From positions 1-34,094 of the forward strand of contig JAQGLW010000192.1 of assembly GCA_028292665.1 (NCBI GenBank): a stretch of DNA of 34,094 nt. Direction: 5' to 3'. The stretch is from Herminiimonas sp. (GTDB lineage: Bacteria; Pseudomonadota; Gammaproteobacteria; Burkholderiales; Burkholderiaceae_D). The first letter of the stretch is position 1. Every line of letters begins with the position of its first letter. The notes beneath the pieces were generated by a model, which made no database searches, was not told the origin of the DNA, and was given only the letters and a program-made list of their open reading frames with translations. Of the stretch, positions 8,984 to 17,474 are shown in pieces. The position numbers and the translations under genes are program-made.

Positions 8984-9844
8984 TCAAGCCGACAACGACT
9001 GCTTGATGATGCGGGTCAGCTTGGCTGCGTAATCCGGATCGGTTGCGTAGCCGGCGCGCTGCAATCCCTGCGCAAAACCGACCGCATCCTGCGCATTGGC
9101 CAGCACGTTCCGGTAGCGCGGATTGTTGCGGAGCATGCCGGCGTAGTCCTTGAACGAGTCGGCGTACGAATCATAGGCGCGGAATTTTTCCATTTTTCTT
9201 TGCGCGACGCCGTCGACGTATTCGGTGGTGGCAACCTCGACCACCTTGCCCTTCCAGCCGCCGGTCGCCTTGATGCCGAACAGGTTATAGCTGGCGGTGC
9301 CGTCGGCCGCGACGATTTCCTTTTTGCCCCATCCGCTTTCCAGCGCGGCCTGGCCCAGCATGAATTTGGCAGGGATGCCGGTAATGCGGCTGGCTTCTTC
9401 GGCATGCGCCGCGAGACGATCCTGGAATGCCTTTGCATGCGAAGACTGGGGCGGATAACGGTTATCCGGCTGGATTGCCGCGCCGGGCAAACCGGTCGCA
9501 GGAGTCGTCTGTTCCGGCTTGATCGACGGCAGCGGACTGCCGCCGTTATTCGACAGCTGGCGAATCAGCGCATCCGCCAGGCCGATGCCGCGCTTGGCGA
9601 AATTCTGGCTGATCTGCTGGTCCAGCATCGACGTGTACATCTTGCTCTGTTCGCTGTCGAACAATCCGTCTTGCGGCGTCGCATCGCGCATGCTCTTCAT
9701 CACCATGTTCATGAACAACGCCTCGAACTGCTTGGCGGCCGCTTTCAGCGCCTCCGGCGAATTCTGCCTGGCGGACTGCCGCAATGCGTTCAAGTCATTG
9801 CTGTCCGCCGCAAGCTTTGCGGAAAGATCGGCTTGATTGATCAT
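8984..9844 (-). CDS. flgJ: Flagellar rod-cap / peptidoglycan hydrolase FlgJ
   Basis: A two-domain, 286-residue FlgJ of the Salmonella type. The N-terminal rod-binding domain (about residues 20-105) has FEALFMNMVMKSMRDATP and MLDQQISQNFAKRGIGLADALIRQL. The C-terminal glucosaminidase/muramidase domain (about 135-286) has the catalytic-Glu motif QAALESGWGKKEI (near residue 170) and an LFGIKA..GWKG segment. FlgJ caps the growing rod in the periplasm and opens the peptidoglycan for it. The presence of the hydrolase domain means that no separate enzyme is needed. It lies 28 nt after flgI. Confidence 0.96.
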   Translation of the reverse strand: MINQADLSAKLAADSNDLNALRQSARQNSPEALKAAAKQFEALFMNMVMKSMRDATPQDGLFDSEQSKMYTSMLDQQISQNFAKRGIGLADALIRQLSNNGGSPLPSIKPEQTTPATGLPGAAIQPDNRYPPQSSHAKAFQDRLAAHAEEASRITGIPAKFMLGQAALESGWGKKEIVAADGTASYNLFGIKATGGWKGKVVEVATTEYVDGVAQRKMEKFRAYDSYADSFKDYAGMLRNNPRYRNVLANAQDAVGFAQGLQRAGYATDPDYAAKLTRIIKQSLSA

Positions 9845-9872
9845 TGCGCGGCCTGCTTGCGATCGAACCGCA

Positions 9873-11006
9873 CTATATGATCTCCAGCTCGGCGCGCAAC
9901 GAACCCGATGCTTTCATCGCCTGCAGTATCGCCAGCAAATCCTGCGGCGTGGCGCCGATCGCGTTGAGCGCCTTGACCACATCCGCCAGCGATGCGGCGC
10001 TGTTGAGCAGCATCACCTGGCCGGGTTCCTTCTTGATCTCTATCTGGGAATTCTGCACCACCACCGTCTGGCCGCCGGCCAGCGCGTTGGGCTGACTGAC
10101 CGAGTTGCCGGTGTTGATGATCACCGACAGATTGCCGTGCGCCACGGCGCAGGAATCGAGCGTCACGGCTTGATTCATGACGATCGATCCGGTGCGTGCA
10201 TTGAGGATGACCTTGGCGCTCATCTGCGCCGGCGTGACGCTGATGCTCTCCAGCGCGCCCAGGAACGCCACGCGCTCGTCGCTGCCGGCCGGTGCGCGCA
10301 CCCGGATGACGCGTCCGTCCTGCGCCGCTGCCGTGTCGTTTCCGAAGCGCTTGTTGACGGCATCCACCACCCTGCTCGCGGTGGAAAAGTCGCTTTCATT
10401 CAATTCCATGTAAACCAGATTTCCCTGGCCGAGCGAAGTTGCCACGGCACGCTCCACCGTCGCACCGGCCGAGATGCGGCCGACGCTCAGATGATTCACC
10501 TGCGCCCTGCTGCCGTTGGCCGCCGCGCCTGCTCCACCGACCAGCACATTCCCTTGCGCCATGCCGTAAATCTGTCCATCGGCGCCTTTCAGCGGCGTCA
10601 TCAACAGCGTGCCGCCGCGCAAACTCTTGGCGTTGCCCATCGACGACACCGTAACATCCAGCGTCTGGCCGGGCTGCGCAAACGGCGGAAGCGATGTGGT
10701 GACCATCACCGCGGCGACGTTTTTCAGTTGCAGGCTGGTGGCCTGCGGCAGATTGACGCCCAGTTGCTGCAGCATGCTGATCACGCTTTGCACGGTAAAC
10801 GGCGTCTGGGTGGTCTGATCGCCGCTGCCGTCCAGACCCACGACCAGGCCGTAGCCGAGCAACTGATTCTGCCGGACGCCCTGGATGCTCGCGAGGTCCT
10901 TCAGACGTTCGGCATGGCCTGCGGCCGCCGTCAGCAGACAGGCGGCGCAAATCAAGGCGCGGAAAAAAATTTTGCAGGCGGACATCGGCATGCATTCGTT
11001 TTTCAT
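9873..11006 (-). CDS. flgI: Flagellar P-ring protein FlgI
   Basis: A 377-residue periplasmic protein with a signal peptide (ICAACLLTAAAGHA, cleavage probably before ERLKDLAS) and the FlgI hallmark NQLLGYGLVVGLDGSGDQT right after it, then FTVQSVISMLQQLGVNLP, GTLLMTPLKGADG.IYGMAQG and a C-terminal ADVVKALNAIGATPQDLLAILQAMKASGSLRAELEII. It forms the peptidoglycan bushing around the rod. I chose the ATG at 11006 because GGAAAG precedes it at good spacing; an in-frame ATG at 11024 (6 residues longer) has a poorer site and is the alternative. It is 22 nt after flgH, and FlgA (encoded divergently) is its periplasmic chaperone. Confidence 0.95.
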   Translation of the reverse strand: MKNECMPMSACKIFFRALICAACLLTAAAGHAERLKDLASIQGVRQNQLLGYGLVVGLDGSGDQTTQTPFTVQSVISMLQQLGVNLPQATSLQLKNVAAVMVTTSLPPFAQPGQTLDVTVSSMGNAKSLRGGTLLMTPLKGADGQIYGMAQGNVLVGGAGAAANGSRAQVNHLSVGRISAGATVERAVATSLGQGNLVYMELNESDFSTASRVVDAVNKRFGNDTAAAQDGRVIRVRAPAGSDERVAFLGALESISVTPAQMSAKVILNARTGSIVMNQAVTLDSCAVAHGNLSVIINTGNSVSQPNALAGGQTVVVQNSQIEIKKEPGQVMLLNSAASLADVVKALNAIGATPQDLLAILQAMKASGSLRAELEII

Positions 11007-11028
11007 TCGGCTTTCCGATCTCATAATC

Positions 11029-11742
11029 CTAAAGCGGCAAGACGCTCAGAAAAAATCTGGCCATCTGCGACATGACGTCTGCCGCATCGAGCCGCGTATT
11101 CGTGCGGTATTCGACACGCGCATCGGCTACCTGGGTCGACGACACCAGATTGCCGGTGGCGATCGTATCCGGATTCACGATGCCGGAAAACCGGATGAAT
11201 TCGATGCCCTTGTCCATCGCGATCTGCTTTTCTCCGCTGACGACCAGATTCCCGTTCGGCAGCACGTCGGTCACCGTGACGCCCATCGTGCCGCTGAAAT
11301 TGTTGCTGGAACTTGCCGCGCCCTTGTCTTCAAACTTGTTCGATGTCGCGGTATTCACGCCCAGACTGTCGGTGGTAGTGGCCGGCAAGCCGAGCAGCTT
11401 GGGAACGGAGAACGATGTGCCTGCGGTTTTGCTGGCGGAACCGGTGTCCTGTTTGGCTGCGGTGGTCTTTTCGTTGATCACGATCGTCAGCAGATCGCCG
11501 ATCAGGCGCGCGCGGCGGTCTTCGAACATCGGCCGATATGCCGCCGTCTGAAAGATCGCGCCATTGGCAGGCGCGGCTGCCGCAACCGGCTGCGGCCTGA
11601 TCGCGGACGGCTTCTGCACGATCGAATCCGGCACCGTTGCGCAACCCGCCAGCACGCCGCACGCCACGACGGCAAAGAGCGCCTTGATCGCCGGACCGTT
11701 GCCATGTTGCGAGCGCATCTGAAAAGCGGCAGACAGGTTCAT
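11029..11742 (-). CDS. flgH: Flagellar L-ring lipoprotein FlgH
   Basis: A 237-residue lipoprotein. The signal sequence ends in the lipobox LAGC (Cys34), so it is anchored in the outer membrane. Family motifs follow: [24 protein letters not shown] (present in parts), a Ser/Thr-rich spacer, then [21 protein letters not shown] and [14 protein letters not shown], ending with [26 protein letters not shown]. FlgH forms the outer-membrane bushing of the basal body. The start codon overlaps the flgG stop as ATGA, indicating coupled translation; the N-terminal region before the hydrophobic core is longer than usual, so an internal ATG at 11718 is a possible alternative. Confidence 0.95.
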   Translation of the reverse strand: MNLSAAFQMRSQHGNGPAIKALFAVVACGVLAGCATVPDSIVQKPSAIRPQPVAAAAPANGAIFQTAAYRPMFEDRRARLIGDLLTIVINEKTTAAKQDTGSASKTAGTSFSVPKLLGLPATTTDSLGVNTATSNKFEDKGAASSSNNFSGTMGVTVTDVLPNGNLVVSGEKQIAMDKGIEFIRFSGIVNPDTIATGNLVSSTQVADARVEYRTNTRLDAADVMSQMARFFLSVLPL

Positions 11743-12521
11743 AGCTGGGTAAGTTTTTGCAGCATCTGGTCCGAAGTCGTGATCGCCTTGCTGTTGATTT
11801 CATAAGCGCGCTGGGTCTGGATCATGTTGACCAGTTCTTCCGCGACATTGACGTTCGATGTTTCCACATAGCCTTGCGACAGCATGCCCGCGCCGTTGGT
11901 GCCCGGCGTATTGGTGTTGGCGGCGCCCGACGCGCCGGTTTCGACATACAGATTCTCGCCCTTGCTTTCCAGCCCGGCCGGATTCACGAACGTCGCCAGT
12001 TGCAGCGCGCCCACCTGGGTCGGCGCCACGGCGCCTGCCTGCGTCACCGAAATCGTGCCGTCGCGGCCGAACGTGATGCTTTGCGCGTTGGCCGGAATGG
12101 TAATGGCGGGCTGCAGCACAAAGCCGCTGGACGTCACCAGTTGTCCCTGGTTATCCACTTGAAACGAACCATCGCGCGTGTAGGCGGTGGTTCCATCCGG
12201 CAGCAGCACCTGGAAAAAACCGTTGCCCTGGATCGCGACGTCTTTATCGTTGCTGGTCTGCTGCAGATTGCCCTGGGTGAAGATGCGCTCGGTGGCGACC
12301 GGACGCACGCCGGTGCCGACCTGCAGGCCGGACGGCAATTGCGTCTGCTGCGACGATTGCGCGCCCGGCTGGCGCATCGTCTGGTACAGCAGGTCTTCGA
12401 ATACCGCGCGCGAACGCTTGAAGCCGCTGGTGCTGACATTGGCCAGATTGTTGGCGATGACGTCCATCTGCGTTTGCTGCGCATCCAGACCGGTTTTCGC
12501 AATCCATAGTGATCGAATCAT
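11739..12521 (-). CDS. flgG: Flagellar distal rod protein FlgG
   Basis: A 260-residue rod protein starting [36 protein letters not shown] (family signature), with the internal [22 protein letters not shown] motif and the C-terminal [27 protein letters not shown]. It builds the distal rod that passes through the P and L rings. The ATG at 12521 has a GGAG site 7 nt upstream; a 13-residue longer frame from 12560 is rejected. The 87-nt gap from flgF shows no gene. Confidence 0.97.
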   Translation of the reverse strand: MIRSLWIAKTGLDAQQTQMDVIANNLANVSTSGFKRSRAVFEDLLYQTMRQPGAQSSQQTQLPSGLQVGTGVRPVATERIFTQGNLQQTSNDKDVAIQGNGFFQVLLPDGTTAYTRDGSFQVDNQGQLVTSSGFVLQPAITIPANAQSITFGRDGTISVTQAGAVAPTQVGALQLATFVNPAGLESKGENLYVETGASGAANTNTPGTNGAGMLSQGYVETSNVNVAEELVNMIQTQRAYEINSKAITTSDQMLQKLTQL

Positions 12522-12608
12522 TTCATTCTCCAAGAAGCCTGTTTCGTCGCCGGCGCTCAATCTGCATTACGCGCGCCGGCAGCCTGTTTTCATTGTGATC
12601 CCGGTTTG

Positions 12609-13349
12609 CTAGCTCAAAGCGAGAAGCTGGCTTGCTTTCGATGCGTTGCTCTCGGCATTCTTCAGCATGTTCATGTGCATTTCGAACTGCCGCGACAGGC
12701 TGATCATGTTGACCATCGCATCGACCACATTGACGTTGCTGCCTTCGAGCGCCGCGCCCTGCACGCTGACGCCGGCATCGGCGTCGGCCGGACTGCCGTC
12801 CTTGGTGCGGAACAATCCGTCGTCGCCGCGCACGATCGACTCTTCCGGCGGATTGACCAGCTTGATCCGGCCGAATACGGTGACGGCGGCGGGAGTCGTA
12901 GCCGTCGATATTCCGGACACCGTGCCGTCCTTCGCGATCGTGATCGACACATCCGGCGGAATGCTGATCGGGCCGCCGTCGCCCAGCACGTTGATGCCGC
13001 TCTGCGTTTGCAATACGCCGTTCTCGGAAAGTTTCAGGTTGCCGTGCCGGGTATACGCTTCCGATCCGTCTTCCAGTTGCACCGCGATCCAGCCCTTGCC
13101 CTGCACCGCAACGTCGAGATCGCGTCCGGTCTGCTGCAGCGGCCCCGGCGTGAAATCGGTGCCGATCGTCGAATCGACCACGAACGCCCGCGTCTGCAAG
13201 CTGCCGCCGATCACCGGCACGGCGCGGAATGAATCGAGCTGCGCGCGGAATCCGGTGGTCGCGGCATTGGCCAGGTTATGCGAGGTGTTGGCCTGCTGCT
13301 CCAGGATATGCTTGGCGCCGCTCATGGCGGTGTAGATCAGACGGTCCAT
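12609..13349 (-). CDS. flgF: Flagellar proximal rod protein FlgF
   Basis: A 246-residue rod protein of the FlgF type: MDRLIYTAMSGAKHILEQQANTSHNLANAATTGFRAQ at the N-terminus, GKGWIAVQLEDGSEAYTRHGNLK in the middle and a C-terminal NVVDAMVNMISLSRQFEMHMNMLKNAE. It forms part of the proximal rod with FlgB and FlgC. The N-terminus MDRLIYTAMSG distinguishes it from FlgG. It lies 52 nt after flgE. Confidence 0.96.
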   Translation of the reverse strand: MDRLIYTAMSGAKHILEQQANTSHNLANAATTGFRAQLDSFRAVPVIGGSLQTRAFVVDSTIGTDFTPGPLQQTGRDLDVAVQGKGWIAVQLEDGSEAYTRHGNLKLSENGVLQTQSGINVLGDGGPISIPPDVSITIAKDGTVSGISTATTPAAVTVFGRIKLVNPPEESIVRGDDGLFRTKDGSPADADAGVSVQGAALEGSNVNVVDAMVNMISLSRQFEMHMNMLKNAESNASKASQLLALS

Positions 13350-13401
13350 CTGTTTCCTCCTGCGGTCCGCATTGCTTGTTCCTTGAAAATAGGATGGCCT
13401 G

Positions 13402-14640
13402 TTACCTCAGATTCACCAGCGTCTGCAATACCTGATCCTGCGTCTTGATGGTTTGCGCATTGGCTTGATAGACGCGCTGCGCGGTGATCATGTTGACCAG
13501 TTCGGCGGTGAGATCGACGTTGGAATCCTCGACCGCGGACGATTGCAGCACGCCCAGGCTGCCCGTGCTCGGCGCGCCGACCAGCGCCGCACCGGAAGCC
13601 GAGGTTTCGGCCCAGACGTTGTTGCCGAGCGGTTGCAGTCCATTTGGATTGGTGAAATTTGCCAGCACGACCTGGCCGAGCACAGCCGATTTTCCGTTGG
13701 TGTAGCGGCCGGTAATGATGCCGTCCGCGCCGGCGTTGAAAGCCGACAGACGGCCGGAAGCATAGCCGTCCTGGTTCAATGTGTTGACGCTGAATGCGGA
13801 ACCGAATTGCGTGGTGCCGGTGTAGTCGAACTTCGGTGTAAAGGCGGCAGCACCTTGCAGCGCGGGTATCGGCGCGTCGAACGGCATGGCACCCAGCGTT
13901 GTGCTGTCGAGCATGCCGTCGGTTCCGAACGCAAGCGTGCCGATTTTCCCGGCGCCGGCAGTGGTCGTCAGCAGCGTGTTGTCGGCGGCGGCGTAGACAT
14001 CCCATTGACCGGTGGTGCCGGTTTTCACGTAAAAGGTTTGCAGCACATGCGAATTGCCCAGGCTGTCGAATACCGACACCGAAGTGGCCTTGTTGTAACT
14101 GGTCGGATCGGTCAGCGAAAAAGTGGTCGTTGCCGGCACCGGCTCACTCGAATCGAGATTCAGTATCGCGGCCACCTTCACTGTCGCGGCCGGCGGCAGG
14201 TCCGCCGTGTTGATATTCAGATCGGTTGGCGCGCCGGTTGAGAGCGCGCCTTGCGCATTGGCGGGAAAGCCGGTCAGCCGACTGCCGGTGGCATTCACGA
14301 TATAGCCGTTCTTGTCGAGCTGGAACTGGCCGTTGCGGCCATACGTGATCGAGCCGTTGTTGCTCATGCGGAAAAAGCCGCCGCCATTGATTGCGATATC
14401 GAGCGGATTATTGGATGCGGTGACATTGCCCTGGCTGAACTGCTGCGCCACCTGCGAAACCTTGGTGCCGATGCCGAGCTGGGATGCGCCGGCGCCGGTC
14501 AGCGAGCTGGCGTAGACGTCCGCGAATTGCGCCTGCGCCGCCTTGAATCCTACCGTGTTGGCATTGGCGACGTTGTTGCCGATCGCGTCCAGACTTTTCG
14601 ACGCCGCATTCAAACCACTCAAGCCTTGCTGGAAACCCAT
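13402..14640 (-). CDS. flgE: Flagellar hook protein FlgE
   Basis: A 412-residue hook protein beginning MGFQQGLSGLNAASKSLDAIGNNVANANTVGFK and ending AELVNMITAQRVYQANAQTIKTQDQVLQTLVNL. The central part has the hook FlgE domain with DPTSYNKATSVSVFDSLGNSH. FlgE polymerises under the FlgD cap into the universal joint; its length is set by FliK, encoded at the start of this window. The ATG at 14640 has a strong AGGAG site; the longer in-frame extension to 14730 belongs to flgD-region noise and is rejected. Confidence 0.97.
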   Translation of the reverse strand: MGFQQGLSGLNAASKSLDAIGNNVANANTVGFKAAQAQFADVYASSLTGAGASQLGIGTKVSQVAQQFSQGNVTASNNPLDIAINGGGFFRMSNNGSITYGRNGQFQLDKNGYIVNATGSRLTGFPANAQGALSTGAPTDLNINTADLPPAATVKVAAILNLDSSEPVPATTTFSLTDPTSYNKATSVSVFDSLGNSHVLQTFYVKTGTTGQWDVYAAADNTLLTTTAGAGKIGTLAFGTDGMLDSTTLGAMPFDAPIPALQGAAAFTPKFDYTGTTQFGSAFSVNTLNQDGYASGRLSAFNAGADGIITGRYTNGKSAVLGQVVLANFTNPNGLQPLGNNVWAETSASGAALVGAPSTGSLGVLQSSAVEDSNVDLTAELVNMITAQRVYQANAQTIKTQDQVLQTLVNLR

Positions 14641-14677
14641 TTTTTTCTCCTGGTATTGTGTCTGTTCCGGAATCGAT

Positions 14678-15349
14678 TCAAAGGATCTGGCGGATGTCGG
14701 CCAGATTGACCGCGCCGATGTTCGGAACATTAAGCTTCACGCCCTGGGCGCCGCTCGACACGCTGACTACCTGGCCGAACGCCAGTGGCGTCGCGCCGAC
14801 CGTCTGCCCGGCGCGCACCGCGGCGATTTCAAAGCTGTATTGGCCGTCGGCGGCCGCGCTGCCGCTATCGGTGCTGCCATCCCACGCCAGCGGCAGCGTG
14901 CCGGTGTCGCTTGCGCCGAGATCCATGGTGTGGATCGCTTTGCCGGAAGCATCGCGAATCGTCACCTTCACGCTGTCGGCCGGCCCGGAAAGATCGACGC
15001 CCAGCAAGGCGTTGCCGCCGGACAGGGTCAGGGTCGAACCCGGCGCAAAAACACCGTGGCCGATCATGCTGGTCGCCTGCAGCGACTGGCCGGACTGGAA
15101 GCTCCCCTGCAGCGCCTGGAGCGTTGCGTTCACCTTGTCGATGCCGGTCACGGTCGACAGTTGCGCCAGCTGGCTCGTCATTTGCGCATTGTCGAGCGGA
15201 TTGAGCGGATCCTGATTCTGCATTTGCGTAACGAGCAGTTTCATGAAGCGGTCCTGGGTCGCGGAAGCAGTGTCAGTGGCGCTTGCCTGGACCGGATTCA
15301 TCGTTGTCAGCAGGCTGGAAGAAACGGGAGTGTCGGATATGGTGGTCAT
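14678..15349 (-). CDS. flgD: Flagellar hook-capping protein FlgD
   Basis: A 223-residue protein with the FlgD N-terminal motif DRFMKLLVTQMQNQDPLNPLDNAQMTSQLAQLSTVTGIDKVN (present in parts, residues about 34-75) followed by an FlgD Ig-like/Tudor region (VKVTIRDASGKAIHTMDLG..G.LPLAWDG) and a short conserved tail. It is the temporary scaffold on which FlgE is assembled. It lies 37 nt before flgE and 11 nt after flgC in the same operon. Confidence 0.95.
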   Translation of the reverse strand: MTTISDTPVSSSLLTTMNPVQASATDTASATQDRFMKLLVTQMQNQDPLNPLDNAQMTSQLAQLSTVTGIDKVNATLQALQGSFQSGQSLQATSMIGHGVFAPGSTLTLSGGNALLGVDLSGPADSVKVTIRDASGKAIHTMDLGASDTGTLPLAWDGSTDSGSAAADGQYSFEIAAVRAGQTVGATPLAFGQVVSVSSGAQGVKLNVPNIGAVNLADIRQIL

Positions 15350-15360
15350 GTGGAGCCTTT

Positions 15361-15765
15361 CTATTGGCCGATCGTGAGTGTTTTGAGAAGCATGTTCTTT
15401 GCAGCGTTCATGGTGTCGACATTGTTCTGATAGGAACGGGTCGCGGAAATCATGTTGACCATTTCCTCCACCACGTTGACGTTGGGCATTGCGACATATC
15501 CCTTTTCATCCGCAAGCGGATGCTTCGGGTCGTACACCATCTTCGGCGGCGACGCATCCTCGATCACCTGCAGCACCTTGACGCCGCTGGCGGCGGGGTC
15601 GGCGCCGGTGACCGCGCTGAAGACTACCTGCTTGGCGCGGTAAGGCTGGCCGGTGGAACTGGTGACGCTGTCCGCGTTGGCCACATTACTGGCGACCGCG
15701 TTCAGGCGCTGGCCCTGCGCGCTCATTGCGGAACCGGCGACATTGAAAATATTGAATAGCGACAT
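15361..15765 (-). CDS. flgC: Flagellar proximal rod protein FlgC
   Basis: A 134-residue rod protein: [45 protein letters not shown] at the N-terminus and the C-terminal motif [41 protein letters not shown] (both seen in parts). Length and motifs are exactly those of FlgC. It follows flgB by 6 nt. Confidence 0.97.
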   Translation of the reverse strand: MSLFNIFNVAGSAMSAQGQRLNAVASNVANADSVTSSTGQPYRAKQVVFSAVTGADPAASGVKVLQVIEDASPPKMVYDPKHPLADEKGYVAMPNVNVVEEMVNMISATRSYQNNVDTMNAAKNMLLKTLTIGQ

Positions 15766-15771
15766 GATGGT

Positions 15772-16179
15772 TTATCCCTGGATGGCGGCGAGCAGGTTCT
15801 TGATCTGTCCGCTGATCAGCGTGACGCTGGCTTCGTAGCGCAATGCGTTGTCCGTGAACTGGTTGCGTTCGACGTCCATATCGACGGTATTGCCATCCAC
15901 GCTGCCTTGCTGTACGGTGCGGTACAGCAGCGGCGCGGCGCCGGATGCGGCGTTGCCGGTTCCGTCAAGATGGGCCGCGGCGGTTTTGACGAGTCCGGTC
16001 GAAACCGGCGCGCTGCGCGCCATTACGCTTTGCAGCGCCTTGTTGAAATCGATATCGCGCGCCTTGTAGTTAGGCGTATCGGCATTGGCGATGTTCGATG
16101 CCAGCAACTGCTGGCGCTGCGCGCGCAGGTTCAGCGCCGCTTCATGAAAGCCGAGTGCGTCGTCAAGTTTTCCGATCAT
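15772..16179 (-). CDS. flgB: Flagellar proximal rod protein FlgB
   Basis: A 135-residue rod protein with LGFHEAALNLRAQRQQLLASNIANADTPNYKARDIDF near the N-terminus and VDMDVERNQFTDNALRYEASVTLISGQIKNLLAAI at the C-terminus, both FlgB hallmarks. It is the first rod subunit, next to FliE. The ATG at 16179 is preceded by GGAG. It is the first gene of the 11-gene flgB-L block, divergent from flgA across about 190 nt of regulatory DNA. Confidence 0.96.
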   Translation of the reverse strand: MIGKLDDALGFHEAALNLRAQRQQLLASNIANADTPNYKARDIDFNKALQSVMARSAPVSTGLVKTAAAHLDGTGNAASGAAPLLYRTVQQGSVDGNTVDMDVERNQFTDNALRYEASVTLISGQIKNLLAAIQG

Positions 16180-16202
16180 GGCAATCTCCGCAAATTACCG
16201 GC

Positions 16203-16229
16203 TGAAGAAACGGGAACCTGTGCCGATAA
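16203..16229 (+). promoter_or_regulatory. Possible sigma-28 (FliA) promoter upstream of flgA
   Basis: TGAA at 16203-16206, 15 nt, then GCCGATAA at 16222-16229. The -10 element is a perfect FliA match and the -35 differs from TAAA by one base, at exact spacing. It reads towards flgA, about 140 nt upstream. It may add late expression to flgA; the non-consensus -35 keeps confidence moderate. Confidence 0.4.
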
Positions 16230-16241
16230 TGGATTTGTATA

Positions 16242-16285
16242 GCCTTGATCATAAGGATGCGGCGAGTGCCTTGATCGGCCGATCA
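16242..16285. promoter_or_regulatory. Repeats and 14-bp palindrome in the flgB-flgA divergent region
   Basis: GCCTTGATC occurs twice (16242-16250 and 16268-16276), and the second copy runs into a perfect 14-bp palindrome TGATCGGCCGATCA (16272-16285). The region lies between two divergent flagellar operons, where class II promoters and activator sites (for example FlhDC or an enhancer-binding protein) are expected. The identity of any binding protein is not visible from sequence. Confidence 0.4.
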
Positions 16286-16368
16286 GACCGGAAAACGCCA
16301 GCCTGTTCCGCGCTTTGGCAAAGCGCCTCGCACGTAAGATGGCTCGTGTAATAAAGCCCTTGGCCATC

Positions 16369-17073
16369 ATGAATCCATCCATCAAAATCTCGTTCGTTCT
16401 GCTTATGCTGCTGGCGCGCGCCGCCCTGGCGAACGACGTCGACGCTCCGCGCCAGGATCACGCGACGCTGCGCCGTGCGGTCGAACAATTCCTCCATGTG
16501 CAAGCGGCCGGACTGCCCGGCCAGGTCGACATCGCGGTCGGCGCGATCGACCCGCGCCTGAATCTGAGCGCCTGTGCCGCGCCTGAAGCATTTCTGCCGA
16601 ACGGCAGCCGCGCCTGGGGCAAGACCACGGTCGGCGTGCGCTGCATCGTGCCGGCGCCATGGACGGTTTATATTCCGGCAACGGTGCGCGTGCGTGCCGA
16701 TTACATAGCGGCCGCCGTGCCGCTGGTGCAAGGCCAGAACATCGGCCCGAACGACATTGCGAAGATAAAAGGCGATCTGACCGCTCTGCCTCCCGGCGTG
16801 ATCACGGATGCATTGCAAGCCGTCGGTCATACGGTTACCCGATCCGTGCAGCTGGGTGCGCCGCTGCGGCAGGACGCATTGCGCAGCCAGCAGGCAGTGC
16901 AGCAGGGACAACAGGTGCGGCTGATATCGGCCGGGCCGGGTTTTAGCGTGTCGGCCGAAGGCCGCGCGCTGGCCGGCGGCAGCGAAGGCCAGGTGATCCA
17001 GGCGCGCACTTCGACCGGTCAGGTAGTCAGCGGCGTCGCGAAAACCGGCGGCATCGTCGAAGTGTCCTATTGA
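16369..17073 (+). CDS. flgA: Flagellar P-ring assembly chaperone FlgA
   Basis: A 234-residue secreted protein: signal peptide (ISFVLLMLLARAALA) followed by the FlgA domain with RRAVEQFLHVQAAGLPGQVDIAVGAIDPRLNLSACAAPEAFLPNGSRAWGKTTVGVRC (in parts) and a C-terminal SAF-type domain (VQLGAPLRQDALRSQQAVQQGQQVRLIS, GQVIQARTSTGQVVSGVAKTGGIVEV). It helps FlgI assemble into the P ring in the periplasm. Three in-frame starts exist (TTG 16315, ATG 16339, ATG 16369); I chose 16369 because it gives a clean signal peptide, though ribosome sites are weak for all. It is divergent from flgB and followed by flgM. Confidence 0.93.
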   Translation: MNPSIKISFVLLMLLARAALANDVDAPRQDHATLRRAVEQFLHVQAAGLPGQVDIAVGAIDPRLNLSACAAPEAFLPNGSRAWGKTTVGVRCIVPAPWTVYIPATVRVRADYIAAAVPLVQGQNIGPNDIAKIKGDLTALPPGVITDALQAVGHTVTRSVQLGAPLRQDALRSQQAVQQGQQVRLISAGPGFSVSAEGRALAGGSEGQVIQARTSTGQVVSGVAKTGGIVEVSY

Positions 17074-17095
17074 CAATGTCATGCCGCCCGGCCCC

Positions 17096-17122
17096 TAAAG
17101 TTCGCGGCGAAATCGCCGATAA
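17096..17122 (+). promoter_or_regulatory. Sigma-28 (FliA) promoter of flgM-flgN
   Basis: TAAA at 17096-17099, a 15-nt spacer, then GCCGATAA at 17115-17122: a full match to the FliA consensus, 47 nt upstream of the flgM start and just after the flgA stop. It implies that FlgM is made as a late (class III) product, so that FliA drives synthesis of its own inhibitor. Confidence 0.85.
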
Positions 17123-17169
17123 TGAGGCAAGGCAGAGGCTTTCAGCCATAAACAAACGAGGATGATGTC

Positions 17170-17472
17170 GTGAAAATTAATGACTCGATCAAGAAAACTC
17201 CGGGCCTGGGCATTGCATCGACGCAGACCGGCGCAAACAAGAGCCCCGAGAAGGCGGACGCAGGCAAAACCTCGTCGGACAATAACGTCCATCTGTCCTC
17301 GCAATTGCAATCGCTGGCGGGTCAGGTGGCCGGCAGCAGCGTATTCGACACGAAAAAAGTGGGCGAGATCAAGGCCGCCATCGCCAATGGACAGTTTCAG
17401 GTCGATGCCGAAAAGGTCGCGGACGGACTGATGGCGACGGTCAAGGATCTGATCCGGAAACGGAAGGATTGA
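17170..17472 (+). CDS. flgM: Anti-sigma-28 factor FlgM
   Basis: A 100-residue protein with the FlgM layout: a disordered, Ser/Thr/Lys-rich N-terminal half (needed for secretion) and a C-terminal FliA-binding helix region with VHLSSQLQSLAG and FDTKKVGEIKAAIANGQFQVDAEKVADGLMA. FlgM holds FliA inactive until the hook is complete and FlgM is exported. The start is GTG at 17170 with GAGG 8 nt upstream. It is transcribed from a consensus FliA promoter at 17096-17122, and its target fliA lies in this same window at 24536-25267. Confidence 0.95.
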   Translation: MKINDSIKKTPGLGIASTQTGANKSPEKADAGKTSSDNNVHLSSQLQSLAGQVAGSSVFDTKKVGEIKAAIANGQFQVDAEKVADGLMATVKDLIRKRKD

Positions 17473-17474
17473 AC

